From Lactifluus volemus (Eukaryota > Basidiomycota > Agaricomycetes > Russulales > Russulaceae): a DNA stretch of 64,000 nucleotides. Location: positions 62,001 through 126,000 of the forward strand of contig WTXI01000054.1 of NCBI GenBank assembly GCA_022376515.1, written 5' to 3'. Position 1 is the stretch's first letter, and each line of letters starts with the position of its first letter. A program made the translations under genes and the position numbers. The notes under the pieces were generated by a model. It searched no databases. It saw only the letters and a program-made list of their open reading frames with translations, and was not told the DNA's origin. Below, in pieces: positions 9,300 through 20,803 of this stretch.

Positions 9300-9608
9300 G
9301 CCCCGGGCGTAGCACACTTTCTCGAGAACTTGCAACCAGCACTAAGAACACGTGCTATCCACGTGAGCAAGTGCTAGTTCACAGACCAGCGGCTTGTTCG
9401 ACGACATCTGCAATAACGTGTACTCATGCGTTTCACATGTTCATAACGTCGATATCCTGTAGCTGTTTAAGATGAGAACAGCCTGAGAGGTTGACTTCAG
9501 AGCGCTGTGAGTCCGTGGGCAAAGGGTGTGCAAATAAACGCCACTGGCAGGCGCCACCTTCCCACTCGCTCCCTCGTCCCATCATCATCTTCAAAACCAA
9601 GTCGAAAT
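9300..9608. other. Upstream region of the NLR gene
   Basis: No gene recognised. It should contain the promoter and 5' UTR of the NLR gene; I see no clear TATA box near its start. Confidence 0.4.
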
Positions 9609-12600
9609 ATGTCGTCCATTAGGAGGAAACAGGTTCGGAGCTCCCGTAATCCCAACTCCAGCAATCATCACCCTATCTGTGTGTACTACTCTCATGTGTC
9701 CTTTCCAATCGCTCACGAGTGCATTGTCCAGCTGCTAATCCCACCAATCCTGCCACATCGGAGCCGATCGCTGGAGGCACTGGCCTTGCGATTAGCGCGA
9801 TAGAGACAACTCTTTTAGCCTTGAAGGAGCTCAGTTCATTGGCTAAAACGATACCCTATATCTCTCCAGCTGCGGGCCTCATTCTCCAGGCTCTCAAAAT
9901 GCGGGATGTGAGCACCCTCTCTGACTTTAACCGCCTTCTGTGTTGATGATAGTATATAAGGAGGTCAATCTGTGCAAGGAAGAGTGGAAATTGGTAATGG
10001 AGAAACTGGCCAAAGTTGGGAGTGTCGTCGTCAATGTCGGTAATATGTGCCGAAACCATGGTTTGAATGTAGAAAAACTTCCATCGGACCTGCTCGCTAT
10101 CTTTGAGTCCTTTCAGAGGTGCCTTTTCCAATTACTGAATATGTCGTGGTCTAATTCAAATTAAGCGACTTGCACGGGATCGACGCCGCGCTGAAAGAAT
10201 GTGCTGAAGTGAAGGGAATCAAAATGCTCCTTCTTCGTAACGGTTTAGTGAAGAAGGTCAGGCAATATGATGCAAAATTGTCGGTCATTCTTCAAGTACA
10301 CCAGGTCTGTCGGAAGTACCATGATCCCTTTCGCTCGCTCAAAACGTTCTGCAGGCCAACCTGAACTTTTTCGTTCTCTTGTCACAACTCACTCAAGAAC
10401 AAGAAGGTGGGTGGCTCTGATAGTCACAAGATACTCGGAATCGTCGATCTGACAAGGAGCACACAGCAATCATCAGAGGATTGCCTTACGCTGGAGGCTG
10501 GCCATCCGGCGATGAGAAGCGCTGTCTCGAAGGCACACGCCACGATTTTCTCGACTACATCTTCAAGTGGGTCAAGAATCCCGAATCTGAACGTACCCTC
10601 ATCATCCTCGGCCAGGCAGGCACCGGAAAGTCTTCGATTGCACATGAAGTTGCACGTAGTCTCAAGAAGACGTGTCTCGGCTCTTACTTTGCTTTTCGGC
10701 GGGGGGAAGGGTCCAAGGGCAAGGCATACCAGCTCTTCACGACACTTGCATGCGATCTCTCCGACCACAATCCTGGATTCAAGTTCGCACTTGGGAAGGC
10801 CATTAAGGAAAATTCATCTCTTCGTAACACTCGAGACTATGCTACACTTTTTGAATGCCTCCTCCTTGAACCGCTCAAGAACCTGGAATTTGACGACCCA
10901 ATCCTTATCGTGATCGACGCGTTGGACGAGAGTGGAGATCCGATCGACAAACGAGGATTGCCCACGCTTCTTTCTCAACGCCTCTCTGAATTGCCGTCAA
11001 ACTTCCGTATTCTCATAACCTCGAGGCCCGAGAAAGGCATCGAGCCTGCATTCGCCAATGCATTGTCTGTCCACACCCTCTCCATGAATGATGCCAAACT
11101 AGCCAAGACGGAGCAAGATATTGCCATGTATCTTCGAAGCGAGCTACCTCCGGCCGTCTTCGAAGCCCATGGTGTCCAACTGACAAAAGCGGCAGAAGGC
11201 GTTTTTCAATGGGCAGCCGTTGCATGCGGGTTCATGAATAGCTCTGCCAGCCTTGGCCTTAGCAGGATACAGCGCGTAGAGCGCCTATTGGGCCACGCTC
11301 GAGGTCAAACCGGACAAGGACTGTTGGACAACATATACGAAGAAGTTCTCAAGGAGTACTTCAAATCGCCGGAAGCACGGGGTATATTTCGGTCCGTGAT
11401 GGGACAGCTTCTTGCTGCGGTCCGGCCCTTCTCCATCAATTCCCTGATCACTTTGCGACGCTATGCGTCCAAAGATGACCCCGACGATTCCGATCTTGTT
11501 CTTGAAGTTCTCTCTTATCTCGGCTCGCTACTGAGCAACGTCACTTCATCCGATCATACGCAGCCGATCGTTCCTCTCCATACCTCATTCTACGACTTTC
11601 TGACGAATAAGGAGAACAATGCGTTTTATGTCGACCTTGACGAATCCCACCATCAGTTGGCACATTCCTGCCTTGGCCTAATGCTCGATAAACTCAAATT
11701 CAACATTTGCGAACTGGAGTCGTCATATCTTGCCAACACCGACGTTCCAGACCTTGAATATCGAATTTCCAAACACATTCCACCTGCTCTATCGTATGCC
11801 TGCATTTTCTGGGACAAGCATTTAGAACGTTTCTCTTTTGAGCACGATCTGTTCACGAAACTTCGATTCCTGTTCGAGGAGAAATTTCTTTTTTGGCTGG
11901 AAGTTCTTAGCGTGAAGAACTGTGTGGGCATTGCTTTACCAGCATTGTCATCTCTGGTGTTATGGTTGCAGCGGGAGGTAGGTGTATCCCATAATTCAAT
12001 CTGACGTGTAGTGACTTTGGCGTAAAATTAAAATAGGGTCCACAAACGGGGACGAAGAATCTGTTGGAATTGGCAAATGACGCATCCAGGTTTGTGCGGT
12101 ACTTCGGAATGCCAGTGGCAAGGAGCGCTCCGCATATCTATGTTTCTGCGCTCCCTTTCGCGCCAAGCTCTTCCCGCGTCTTCAAACAATACTGTCACCG
12201 ATTTTCTCAGACATTGACCCTTGAACGCGGGCAGTTGTCTCATTGGCCAGCACTGGAAATGACGATTAACGGACACGACGGCGAGGTCTGGTCTGTTGCA
12301 TTCTCGCCGGACGGACAGCGTATCGCATCAGCCTCGAACGATCGCACGATTCGCGTGTGGGATGCGGCAACAGGACAGGTCGTAGCAGGCCCGTTGACTG
12401 GACACACCTCTTATGTCAATTCTGTTGCATTCTCGCCGGATGGACAGCGTATCGCATCGGCCTCGTTAGATCGCACGATTCGCGTGTGGGATGCGGCAAC
12501 AGGACAGGTCGCAGCAGGCCCGTTTACTGGACACACCTCTTATGTCTATTCTGTGGCATTCTCGCCGGACGGACAGCGTATCGCATCGGCCTCGGACGAT

Positions 12601-14343
12601 CGCACGATTCGCGTGTGGGATGCAGCAACAGGACAGGTCGTAGCAGGCCCGTTTACTGGACACACCGAATTGGTCAATTCTGTTGCATTCTCGCCGGACG
12701 GACAGCGTATCGCATCGGCCTCGGACGATCACACGATTCGCGTGTGGGATGCGGCAACAGGACAGGTCGTAGCAGGCCCGTTTACTGGACACACCGAATT
12801 GGTCAATTCTGTTGCATTCTCGCCGGATGGACAGCGTATCGCATCTGCCTCGTTAGATCGCACGATTCGGGTGTGGGATGCGGCAACAGGACAGGTCGTA
12901 GCAGGCCCGTTTACTGGACACACCGAATTCGTCTATTCTGTTGCATTCTCGCCGGATGGACAGCGTATCGCATCGGCCTCGGTAGATCGCACGATTCGGG
13001 TGTGGGATGCGGCAACAGGACAGGTCGTAGCAGGCCCGTTTACTGGACACACCGAATTGGTCAATTCTGTTGCATTCTCGCCGGATGGACAGCGTATCGC
13101 ATCGGCCTCGGTAGATCGCACGATTCGCGTGTGGGATGCGGCAACAGGACAGGTCGTAGCAGGCCCGTTTACTGGACACACCGAATTGGTCAATTCTGTT
13201 GCATTCTCGCCGGACGGACAGCGTATCGCATCGGCCTCGGACGATCACACGATTCGGGTGTGGGATGCGGCAACAGGACAGGTCGTAGCAGGCCCGTTGA
13301 CTGGACACACCTCTTCGGTCTATTCTGTTGCATTCTCGCCGGATGGACAGCGTATAGCATCGGCCTCGCAGGATCACACGATTCGCGTGTGGGATGCGGC
13401 AACAGGACAGGTCGTAGCAGGCCCATTTACTGGACACACCTCTTTTGTCTATTCTGTTGCATTCTCGCCGGACGGACAGCGTATCGCATCGGCCTCGTAC
13501 GATCGCACGATTCGCGTGTGGGATGTGGCAACAGGACAGGTCGTAGCAGGCCCGTTTACTGGACACACCGAATTCGTCTATTCTGTTGCATTCTCGCCAG
13601 ATGGACAGCGTATCGCATCGGCCTCGGAAGATCGCACGATTCGGGTGTGGGATGCGGCAACAGGACAGGTCGTAGCAGGCCCGTTGACTGGACACACCTC
13701 TTCGGTCTATTCTGTTGCATTCTCGCCGGATGGACAGCGTATAGCATCGGCCTCGCAGGATCACACGATTCGCGTGTGGGATGCGGCAACAGGACAGGTC
13801 GTAGCAGGCCCATTTACTGGACACACCTCTTTTGTCTATTCTGTTGCATTCTCGCCGGACGGACAGCGTATCGCATCGGCCTCGGACGATCACACGATTC
13901 GTGTGTGGGATGCAGCAACAGGACAGGTCGTAGCAGGCCCGTTTACTGGACACACCGAATTGGTCAATTCTGTTGCATTCTCGCCGGACGGACAGCGTAT
14001 CGCATCGGCCTCACACGATCACACGATTCGCATGTGGGATGCGGCACCAGGAGAGGTCATAGCAGGCTCGTTTAGTGGACACACCAAATCAGTCAGATCT
14101 GCTGCATTGTCACAGGATGGCTCCTGTTTTATGGACCAATCCCCCATCAATAGTGACGGTTGGATATATGGCCCGGGAGAAAAGAAAGAACTTCTTTTGT
14201 GGATTCCTGACCTTCACAGGCGGTGTTTTCATGGACCTAGCACTGTCTGGGTTGTAGGCGAACATGAAACACGGCTTGATCTCTCGAACTGCGTACACGG
14301 ATCAAATTGGGCTACAGTATATCATCATGATGTTTACAGATAG
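9609..14343 (+). CDS. NLR-like NACHT-WD40 protein (HET-E/incompatibility type)
   Basis: Proposed exons: 9609-9678, 9732-9907, 9961-10118, 10166-10304, 10355-10406, 10479-11977, 12037-14343 (1466 codons before the stop; the 10479 acceptor is the least sure). The N-terminal 170 residues are predicted helical, of the kind in basidiomycete NLRs likened to the MLKL four-helix bundle (family recall). A NACHT NTPase follows: Walker [10 protein letters not shown] near 10615, Walker [13 protein letters not shown] near 10905. A helical region leads to 14 near-identical 43-residue WD40 repeats and one decayed repeat, then a short tail. In Podospora, HET-E/HET-D proteins of this plan sense non-self partners and trigger cell death. 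A role in heterokaryon incompatibility or defence is inference. Retroelements and a MITE lie just upstream. Confidence 0.85.
12271..14076 (+). repeat. 14 tandem 129-bp WD40-coding repeats
   Basis: Fourteen units of exactly 129 bp (43 codons) start at GGACAC and differ at only a few codons. Constant: [15 protein letters not shown] and [15 protein letters not shown]. Variable: the three residues after GHT (SY, SS, SF, EL, EF with N or Y after V) and the residue before D(R/H)T (N, L, D, V, Q, Y, E, H). Units 9-10 and 12-13 share the private silent variants CGTATAGCATCG and GGCCCATTTACTGG, showing a recent duplication of a three-unit block (387 bp). A fifteenth unit from 14077 is degenerate. Confidence 0.95.
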
Positions 14344-16557
14344 ACGCATTTGTTTACTCCTTTTTTCCTTTAAGACCCCTGTACTCGCTTGGCCAATGGT
14401 TTAAACTGGACTCATTGGTGTACAAGGGTGCTGCCCTCAATCATTTGACTGTTGTGGTCCCATTTTTAACGGCCTGGCATGAAATGGGTGGCCGTTATCA
14501 GTAAAAGTGAAATCATCCAGTTCTCCCCTCCTTCCATCATGTTGCATCCAACACAATGTAATAAAACATGTGTTAACCTGGCGTGGGTTAACTCTAATTC
14601 CCAGGGTCGCTGACTCGGACTTGTCACTCAAGATGTCGAGCGGTCGTATAAGTTATGCTGCGTGATTATTTGTATTCCTTCTGTTCCGTAAGTACTACGA
14701 GTGTATGCGTTCGATCGAACTACGCCATGAATCGAAGAATGATGTTTCTTGCTAATGAGCTGTGTCAAGGAATTAGGAGTTCGAGATAAATCATATATGG
14801 AAGGGAAAACGAAAGGGGCAAAAAGGTGCTGCCCCTTAGTGCTGTTTATTCGAAGTATTTAAGTACTAGTCCCTAGAAACTATCCATATAGCTACTAGTC
14901 GCAGTATTAACTTGAAGTCAATAAGAACGTAAAACGTGTAGGAAACAACGAAACGCGCAAGGGCGAAATGAGGGGACGAGTCAACTCAGCTGCTGCCCCG
15001 AAACGGGCGGATCTACAAGTGAGGCTGGGACCTCATGAAACTCGAGGGGCCAACTCGAAAAAAAATTAAGTAGTACTATCTAATAGGGGCAGTGAGAAGT
15101 ACGAAGTAGTATCGAGCGTCCACTGCGTCCACCCTCGACGGGGAGCGTTCGCGATTCCAGTCCACAGTCCGGGTTGCTCTCAGTGTGTCGATAATTACGA
15201 TGGCTTTCCCTTCCTCGGGCTCCTCCTCCGAGTCCCCTTTCGCGCTCAATCCCTCGGCATACAGCATCTCCTCCCAAAGCGTCATCACATTCCAACAGAA
15301 ATTTGCAATTCCAGGATCAACGCAGCACCACCAACGACGCCCGCTTCTTCTGTGATCTAGTAGGTTTCCCTATTGCAGGCGCTTTCGGATGCCAGTGTTG
15401 CCTTTTTGCACATTACACCGCATCAGTAAATTGTGCAACAAAAGGTTTCACTTTATTTGTGCTATGTGTAAAATCACTGCCTTTTCTTACTTTTTGAAAA
15501 TACAGCAGAAAACAACTTTTGGGCTAGGTTACTAAACTTACTTTTGTGTCCATTTGCCACCTTTTGTCTTGCTCGAGCTTGCAGGTTTCCTGACACGTCA
15601 GCGCGTCAGCCCTCGACGTCGACCTCCCAGTCGTATCACTAGTGACTCATGCGAAGACGATTCAGAACCGGACAAGTGCGGCGCCCGACTCGAAGTAGCA
15701 ACTCGCGGCAGTTGCCAGTGCTCACTAGCGCTCACTCCCCGCTATCTGCTCGAACACGTCGAGATTCAGGCTGTCACACCGACGACGTGTTTTGGCTCGC
15801 CGAGCGCATCTCGATACGACACTGTCCAACTTGAAGGGTAACCGTCAAGCTCATCCTAGTCTCAACTCTTTCCTTTATTGTGCTACGTTTTCGCCGAAGG
15901 TCCATTCTGGATGTTCCTCAAGCCTCCCTTAATCTACCGGTCACCCGTCCAAAGACCGTGGTCGCGCTTTGGATGTACTGCTTCGAATTTGACACTGGCA
16001 CGTACGCTCTTTTGCAGGACACTGCTTTTGGAGACAGGCGTCTCAAACCCCACCAATCCTTCTCTGGTGCATGCGCGAACTTGAAGAGATGGACGTAGAC
16101 CAGGACGACGGGGACGTGGATCCTCAAGTCATCATCAAACATGGTGTGTTACTCTCTCACATATCGGCTTAACGTCTCACTCCACACACACCCCTTCTCA
16201 GGCCCCGAGACTCATGTCGTGCACCCACACTGGCACTCTGCGTCCTCGGAGGTGCAGCACAGACGACTGATCACCCACCTTCAACTCATTGTGGATGCTC
16301 TATACTCAATCTACGGCCGAATCAGCAACCACTGACGATGCTGGACTTGCGATCAACAGGAAGGCCTCGCTCACCCTCGATATTCAGGAATGCACTTGCG
16401 ACCCCACTCTCACAAAACCCATTCCAATATTTTTTCTGAGGATGCATCAGTTCAGGACAACTCCCCACAAGTTTTGTCCCCCAGTTGCCAATTTCCCCCA
16501 GCGGGTTCTCTCTTCTTGAGTCGCCACTGAATCCAATTCAGACTAAGCATGTACATC
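14344..16557. other. Long stretch without a supported gene
   Basis: No open frame here has recognisable domains. Some 60-95 codon frames at 15076-15290 (minus, acidic) and 15303-16335 (plus) have protein-like composition but no consistent splice pattern or family match. They may be remnants of a decayed gene or transposon. Confidence 0.4.
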
Positions 16558-16720
16558 ACCATCATGGCCAGGCCCTCGGAGTTTGCAAACCCGAACACTG
16601 TGCCAATGACGACCGCTCCTGAGTCCCCCAATCGAGTGGCTGCAATTCTCGGGGGTCTCAGGAGAGGCCGTTGTTGGCACGGTGTTCGGGTTTGCGGACT
16701 CCGAGGGCCAGGCCATGATG
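16558..16720. repeat. Foldback inverted repeat with a third partial copy
   Basis: The segment at 16558-16629 (ATCATGGCCAGGCCCTCGGA...) is repeated in inverted orientation at 16651-16720 with about 10 mismatches, leaving a 21-base spacer. A third, more diverged copy in direct orientation is at about 16786-16843 (CGCAAACCTGAATGCTGTGC...). The whole could fold into a long hairpin. No terminal repeats or coding sequence identify its class. Confidence 0.7.
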
Positions 16721-16845
16721 AGTCGTCCACGAAGAATCCCGGGTGAAAACATCTTCGATGGTCGGCTTCATGTCCTCACCGCAAACCTGAATGCTGTGCC
16801 AACTATGGCCTTTCCTGAGACCCTGACTGAATTCTCAAACCAAGG

Positions 16846-19800
16846 GTTTGGCACCATGCCTATCACACGTAATGAAACTGTGGGGTGGCGACGTCGAAGT
16901 GACTGTTCCTCCTGCGTCTTTTGATAAATCCTCTCGTCGCGCCCGCTCTCGGGGCTCCTCTGTCGACTCGCCGTCCACACCTGCCGCCTCCGCCCAGTAT
17001 GCCTATGCCTGCGTCTCTCATCCCGAAGATGATGCCGATAACCAAAATGTCAAGCTAGACGAAGCTTTCATTGACGTTTAGGCCTATTCTATACTGACCC
17101 GATTCCAAAGCGTTCGCCACGATTCATGCTCTGCTAGCTCGAGCCTATCCCATTGGCTGTCGCCCCACCCCCACATGGGCTCATCATCGAGCAACGCTTC
17201 GTGGATATCTCACCCGAGGAGGCCGAGGTAACTGCGCTAACGTCTCGTCCTCGTGCCTCGTCTTCCCTCCCCGAATCGTCACGTCTCAGCGCCGCCTCCC
17301 CGAAGTAGAGCCGGTTCTTTACACCTTTTACACCCTAGCTGAAGAGGTACTCCTTTTCCTCTACGAGGATGGCGCTTGACGCGCCCTCTCAATGTATGGT
17401 GGGTTAGTACCTGATCGCCCTCTCAGCTTGATCCATCGGCAGAGGTACAGACAATGAATGGGTTCACAGAACTACTGTATGGAACGAACACTAGGAAGGT
17501 CCTGTTAGGGACCTACGCGAACTGATCTCCTCCCACCCAGTGTCGGCGGAGTACGATTCGTGAACGGGTCCAGGAACAAAGGAAGATTATATCCTTTGTA
17601 CGCCTCCTGAGTTTATTCACGCTTCATTAACGTTCCCTATGGCATGGTCTCCGCCGAGGCTGAAAAAGGTCCGGTCGTGATAGTCTCCTACTTTGAAAGT
17701 TCCATCAGTTTTACCAACTTAATTATGGTTGTGTTCTGGAGGCCTATTTTGGTTGCAGCCACTTGAATTTTGACACAAACCAGACTCCCATGTACCCGTG
17801 ACTCCGAGCTCCAACGCTGTTTGGAGAGAAATAATATTCGTTTGTTATTTATCAAGCTATCAGCCCCAATACACCAATGAGTCACGGTGCACTACCGAAA
17901 TTCCTCGCTGACGTATCACATCCAACTATCCGACTCATAAACTACACTTTTGTCATGGTGTCTCTCCGAGTTCGCAGTGAGTCTGTCACTCACTCATATC
18001 CGAATCACTCGCTGTTCAACTATCACGTCCTTCGAGACACGAAAGGTTTATGCAAGCATCCGCGCGTCCATGCAACTGTACATGTTCTTGCATCGTTACA
18101 TCTCATAAGTATGTCGAAGGATATGCCCTTCATTCCGTCCAGCCCATATGATTATGATTATGATGTCTTGCTTGAGAATACCCCCATTGTCTGCACACTG
18201 CTACGCCGCTCTCTGTTGTAGTTCTAGGACCGACCGCTTGTGCGCCGTGGCCAGCAATCAGTCAGATGGACCGCTATCCAGATATAGCACTTGGAACTGC
18301 GCGCGTGCTTCACAAGCGCATTCTTCTTCTTCTCAACCCCTAACTTGAAACTTTCCGTCACGAGCGGGTTGCTCTGGCGCCCCCAACTATATTATGGAAA
18401 CTTTCCATTCCGTCGGATCCGTCGCCAACTACACGCATATATCCTTCACGGTAGTACCAGTTGTGCAACAGGGACAGCCTGTGCCCCGTGAGATAGACAG
18501 TCTTGGCAAAAGTCTGACTTTGGTACGTAGTGACGATCAATAAACGGATGAGCGTGGACCCCTGCAGGGTCACCCTTTTGCTCATCCACATATATAACCG
18601 TTTCGGGCTAGTTGTGAACTCAATCATCCCCCCCTTGTACGGTCCTGTCGCGTGTCACCAGTTAGTGATCCTTTTTTCACCCCTTTCTACACTTGTGGTT
18701 TACCGTCGTTTTTCGTCCTCATGGAGGAGGGAAAGTGACCTCGGATTTTGAATGCCTGTATCGCAAACTAAAGTTTGTCAAGGCACCCCGGATATATCAT
18801 TGACCCCACCACAATTGCGTATACCTTGACGTGGAGGCACATCGGGTGTAGATAGATATTCTTTATCTCTGGATGGGACTTCTGCCAATGGTTGTCTCCG
18901 TGATTTACGCTGCACAGGAACTACGAGGGACGAACCTTCCCACGATAACTGACACCACCACCCCAATTGAATCATTTCTGTTCAGCCACTGTGCCCCGGT
19001 TTTGCCCGGTTTCACTCACCATAGTCACCAAGCCGTCGGCCTGACCCGAAGATGTTGACTCTTGATCGTCAGGCTTTAGGCACGGCAATATCCTGATTCC
19101 ACGATCGAAAAAGACATAAGTTAGCTGGGGAAACCCTCTCATAACGGCGGTTGTAATAAATAATCCGAGTGACTTGCCACACTGCGCAGACGGCAAACAT
19201 GGATAATCAGTATAGCCGGCGGTGGACTCGTCCCTCCATCTGACTGTGAAGATTGAAGGAGACTTTTTTTGACGGGCCAAGATGGCGACATTTCACAAAC
19301 AGGAGAGGGGATCGCTTGCCCACCTGACGTTGGAGCGGAACCAACGGTTGGGCGCGATACGGTGCCTGATCAGGTCCCAGAAGTGCCAACTTGACCACTA
19401 GAGTAGAACGCCCCCGAGTGATGTTCGATCTGCAGGCTCCAGAAGATTCTCTCAGCCGTGTACACGAGGAAGAAGTTCAATCCTATGATAAGCATCAGAA
19501 TCCAAGTTTGGGATGTAGTTGGGGTGAGATCTATTCCCCGCAAGGTACAAACCTGCCACGTTGGGTTTCAATTGGAGTCAATACGTCCCACTTGCAGTAT
19601 TAGTCCCCCCTTCCTCAATCCTTGCACCGTGTCCCTGGTACTAAGCCTTTGATTCGACCCGGATTTCGAGCACGCCATAAGACACGCACGATGGGTCGAA
19701 CGGTTTGTCCCCTTGATTTAATGGATGAGGGGGTCCCGTCCCACAGCCTGGCGGGCTACTGTATGTCAGGCACAAGCACAAGCTAAGAAACTAAACTGGG

Positions 19801-20803
19801 AAAAACCCCGGTTTTTATGAGACATTCGGCCGCAGCAAGGGGGGGGGGGGGCCACAGAACAGCGCCTCACATCCGAATCTGGGGTCCGACTTGAGAGTGA
19901 TTGTGCCTGTGGAAAACAAAAAAAAAAAGAACAAGGCAAGGGCTTTGTCCTTGGAACCCAGAACGAATCGCAATAAACCATCTCCAGGTGCCAAATTAGG
20001 GGGGGCGGAGGGCATAACTCGAGGGTGGGAGTGAAGCGTTATTAATTACGTCCACAGCCCTCTTTGTATGACATGCAGAGACGCTCGCGACGAACTGGAA
20101 CGAGCTCACTGGCACGCCCATTCTGAATCAAAGAGGACTTGCAGGTTCGGTGAACCGTTGACTTCTTTTTCCAGGTTGAGCTGTTTCCTTCAACGCGGGA
20201 ACGATGGGGCTCAACGCGAAGCTGGCGCATCAGTAGTTTAGCATTTTTAGTTTCCAGAGGACTCGGACGGCGCACAGACCAGCCAGCTGCGTGTAGAGAA
20301 TTGTATTTCGTTAACAAGTTAGAAGGCCATCCGAAACCCAGCAGAACTCGCAAGTGCGACAAAACGTTAGGTCGAGATATCCTGATATCGCTAGAGTGCT
20401 ACCAATCGCAGAACTACTTGTATATTGATAATTTAAAATATTAATATCAACACTGGTGCGAGGTCTGCATCGGTAAAACACACTTGTATCACAATGGACA
20501 GCCAGCACGCGTCCAATGAGTGCGTCTTGGCGTCGTTCCTGAAAGTCCGCCGTTGAATGAGACGCAGGTCGACTCTGTTAGGCATTCAGATTCACGGTTG
20601 AACAAGGCTCGCACGCTTGTGGCGTCATAGATAGATGACATAATCTAGCTATGGTGATCTCAAAAAAGAGGATATGATGCCAAAGATTATGTAGATGGGC
20701 TATGTGTATGTATATGGTTCATGGGGTTCGGACGGGTCGTGAGCCGTAACAAGGAAGCCTAAGTAACACCGAACATCTCTACCACCAGAGGACAAACCCT
20801 TAT
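16846..20803. other. Gene-poor intergenic region
   Basis: No supported gene. A 70-codon frame at 16850-17081 is rich in S, R and D and may be a remnant. A stem GGATGAGC/GCTCATCC with inner GTGGACCC/GGGTCACC lies at 18546-18587, followed by TATATAA. Homopolymer runs occur at 19840-19852 (G) and 19917-19928 (A). The density of stop codons in all frames suggests decayed DNA. Confidence 0.5.

Noticed and set aside
12357..14075. A 572-codon plus-frame ORF and minus-strand ORFs up to 366 codons across the WD40 array
   Set aside because: The 129-bp repeat is a multiple of three, so a stop-free alternate frame in one unit repeats in all. These are shadows of the WD40 coding frame.
12271..14076. A regularly spaced repeat array reminiscent of CRISPR
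   Set aside because: Units are coding, contiguous and 129 bp with no unique spacers, and the host is eukaryotic.
15076..17081. A possible KDZ-type transposase or other decayed gene
   Set aside because: Fragments do not join by consistent splice sites and show no catalytic motif, so I cannot name a gene.
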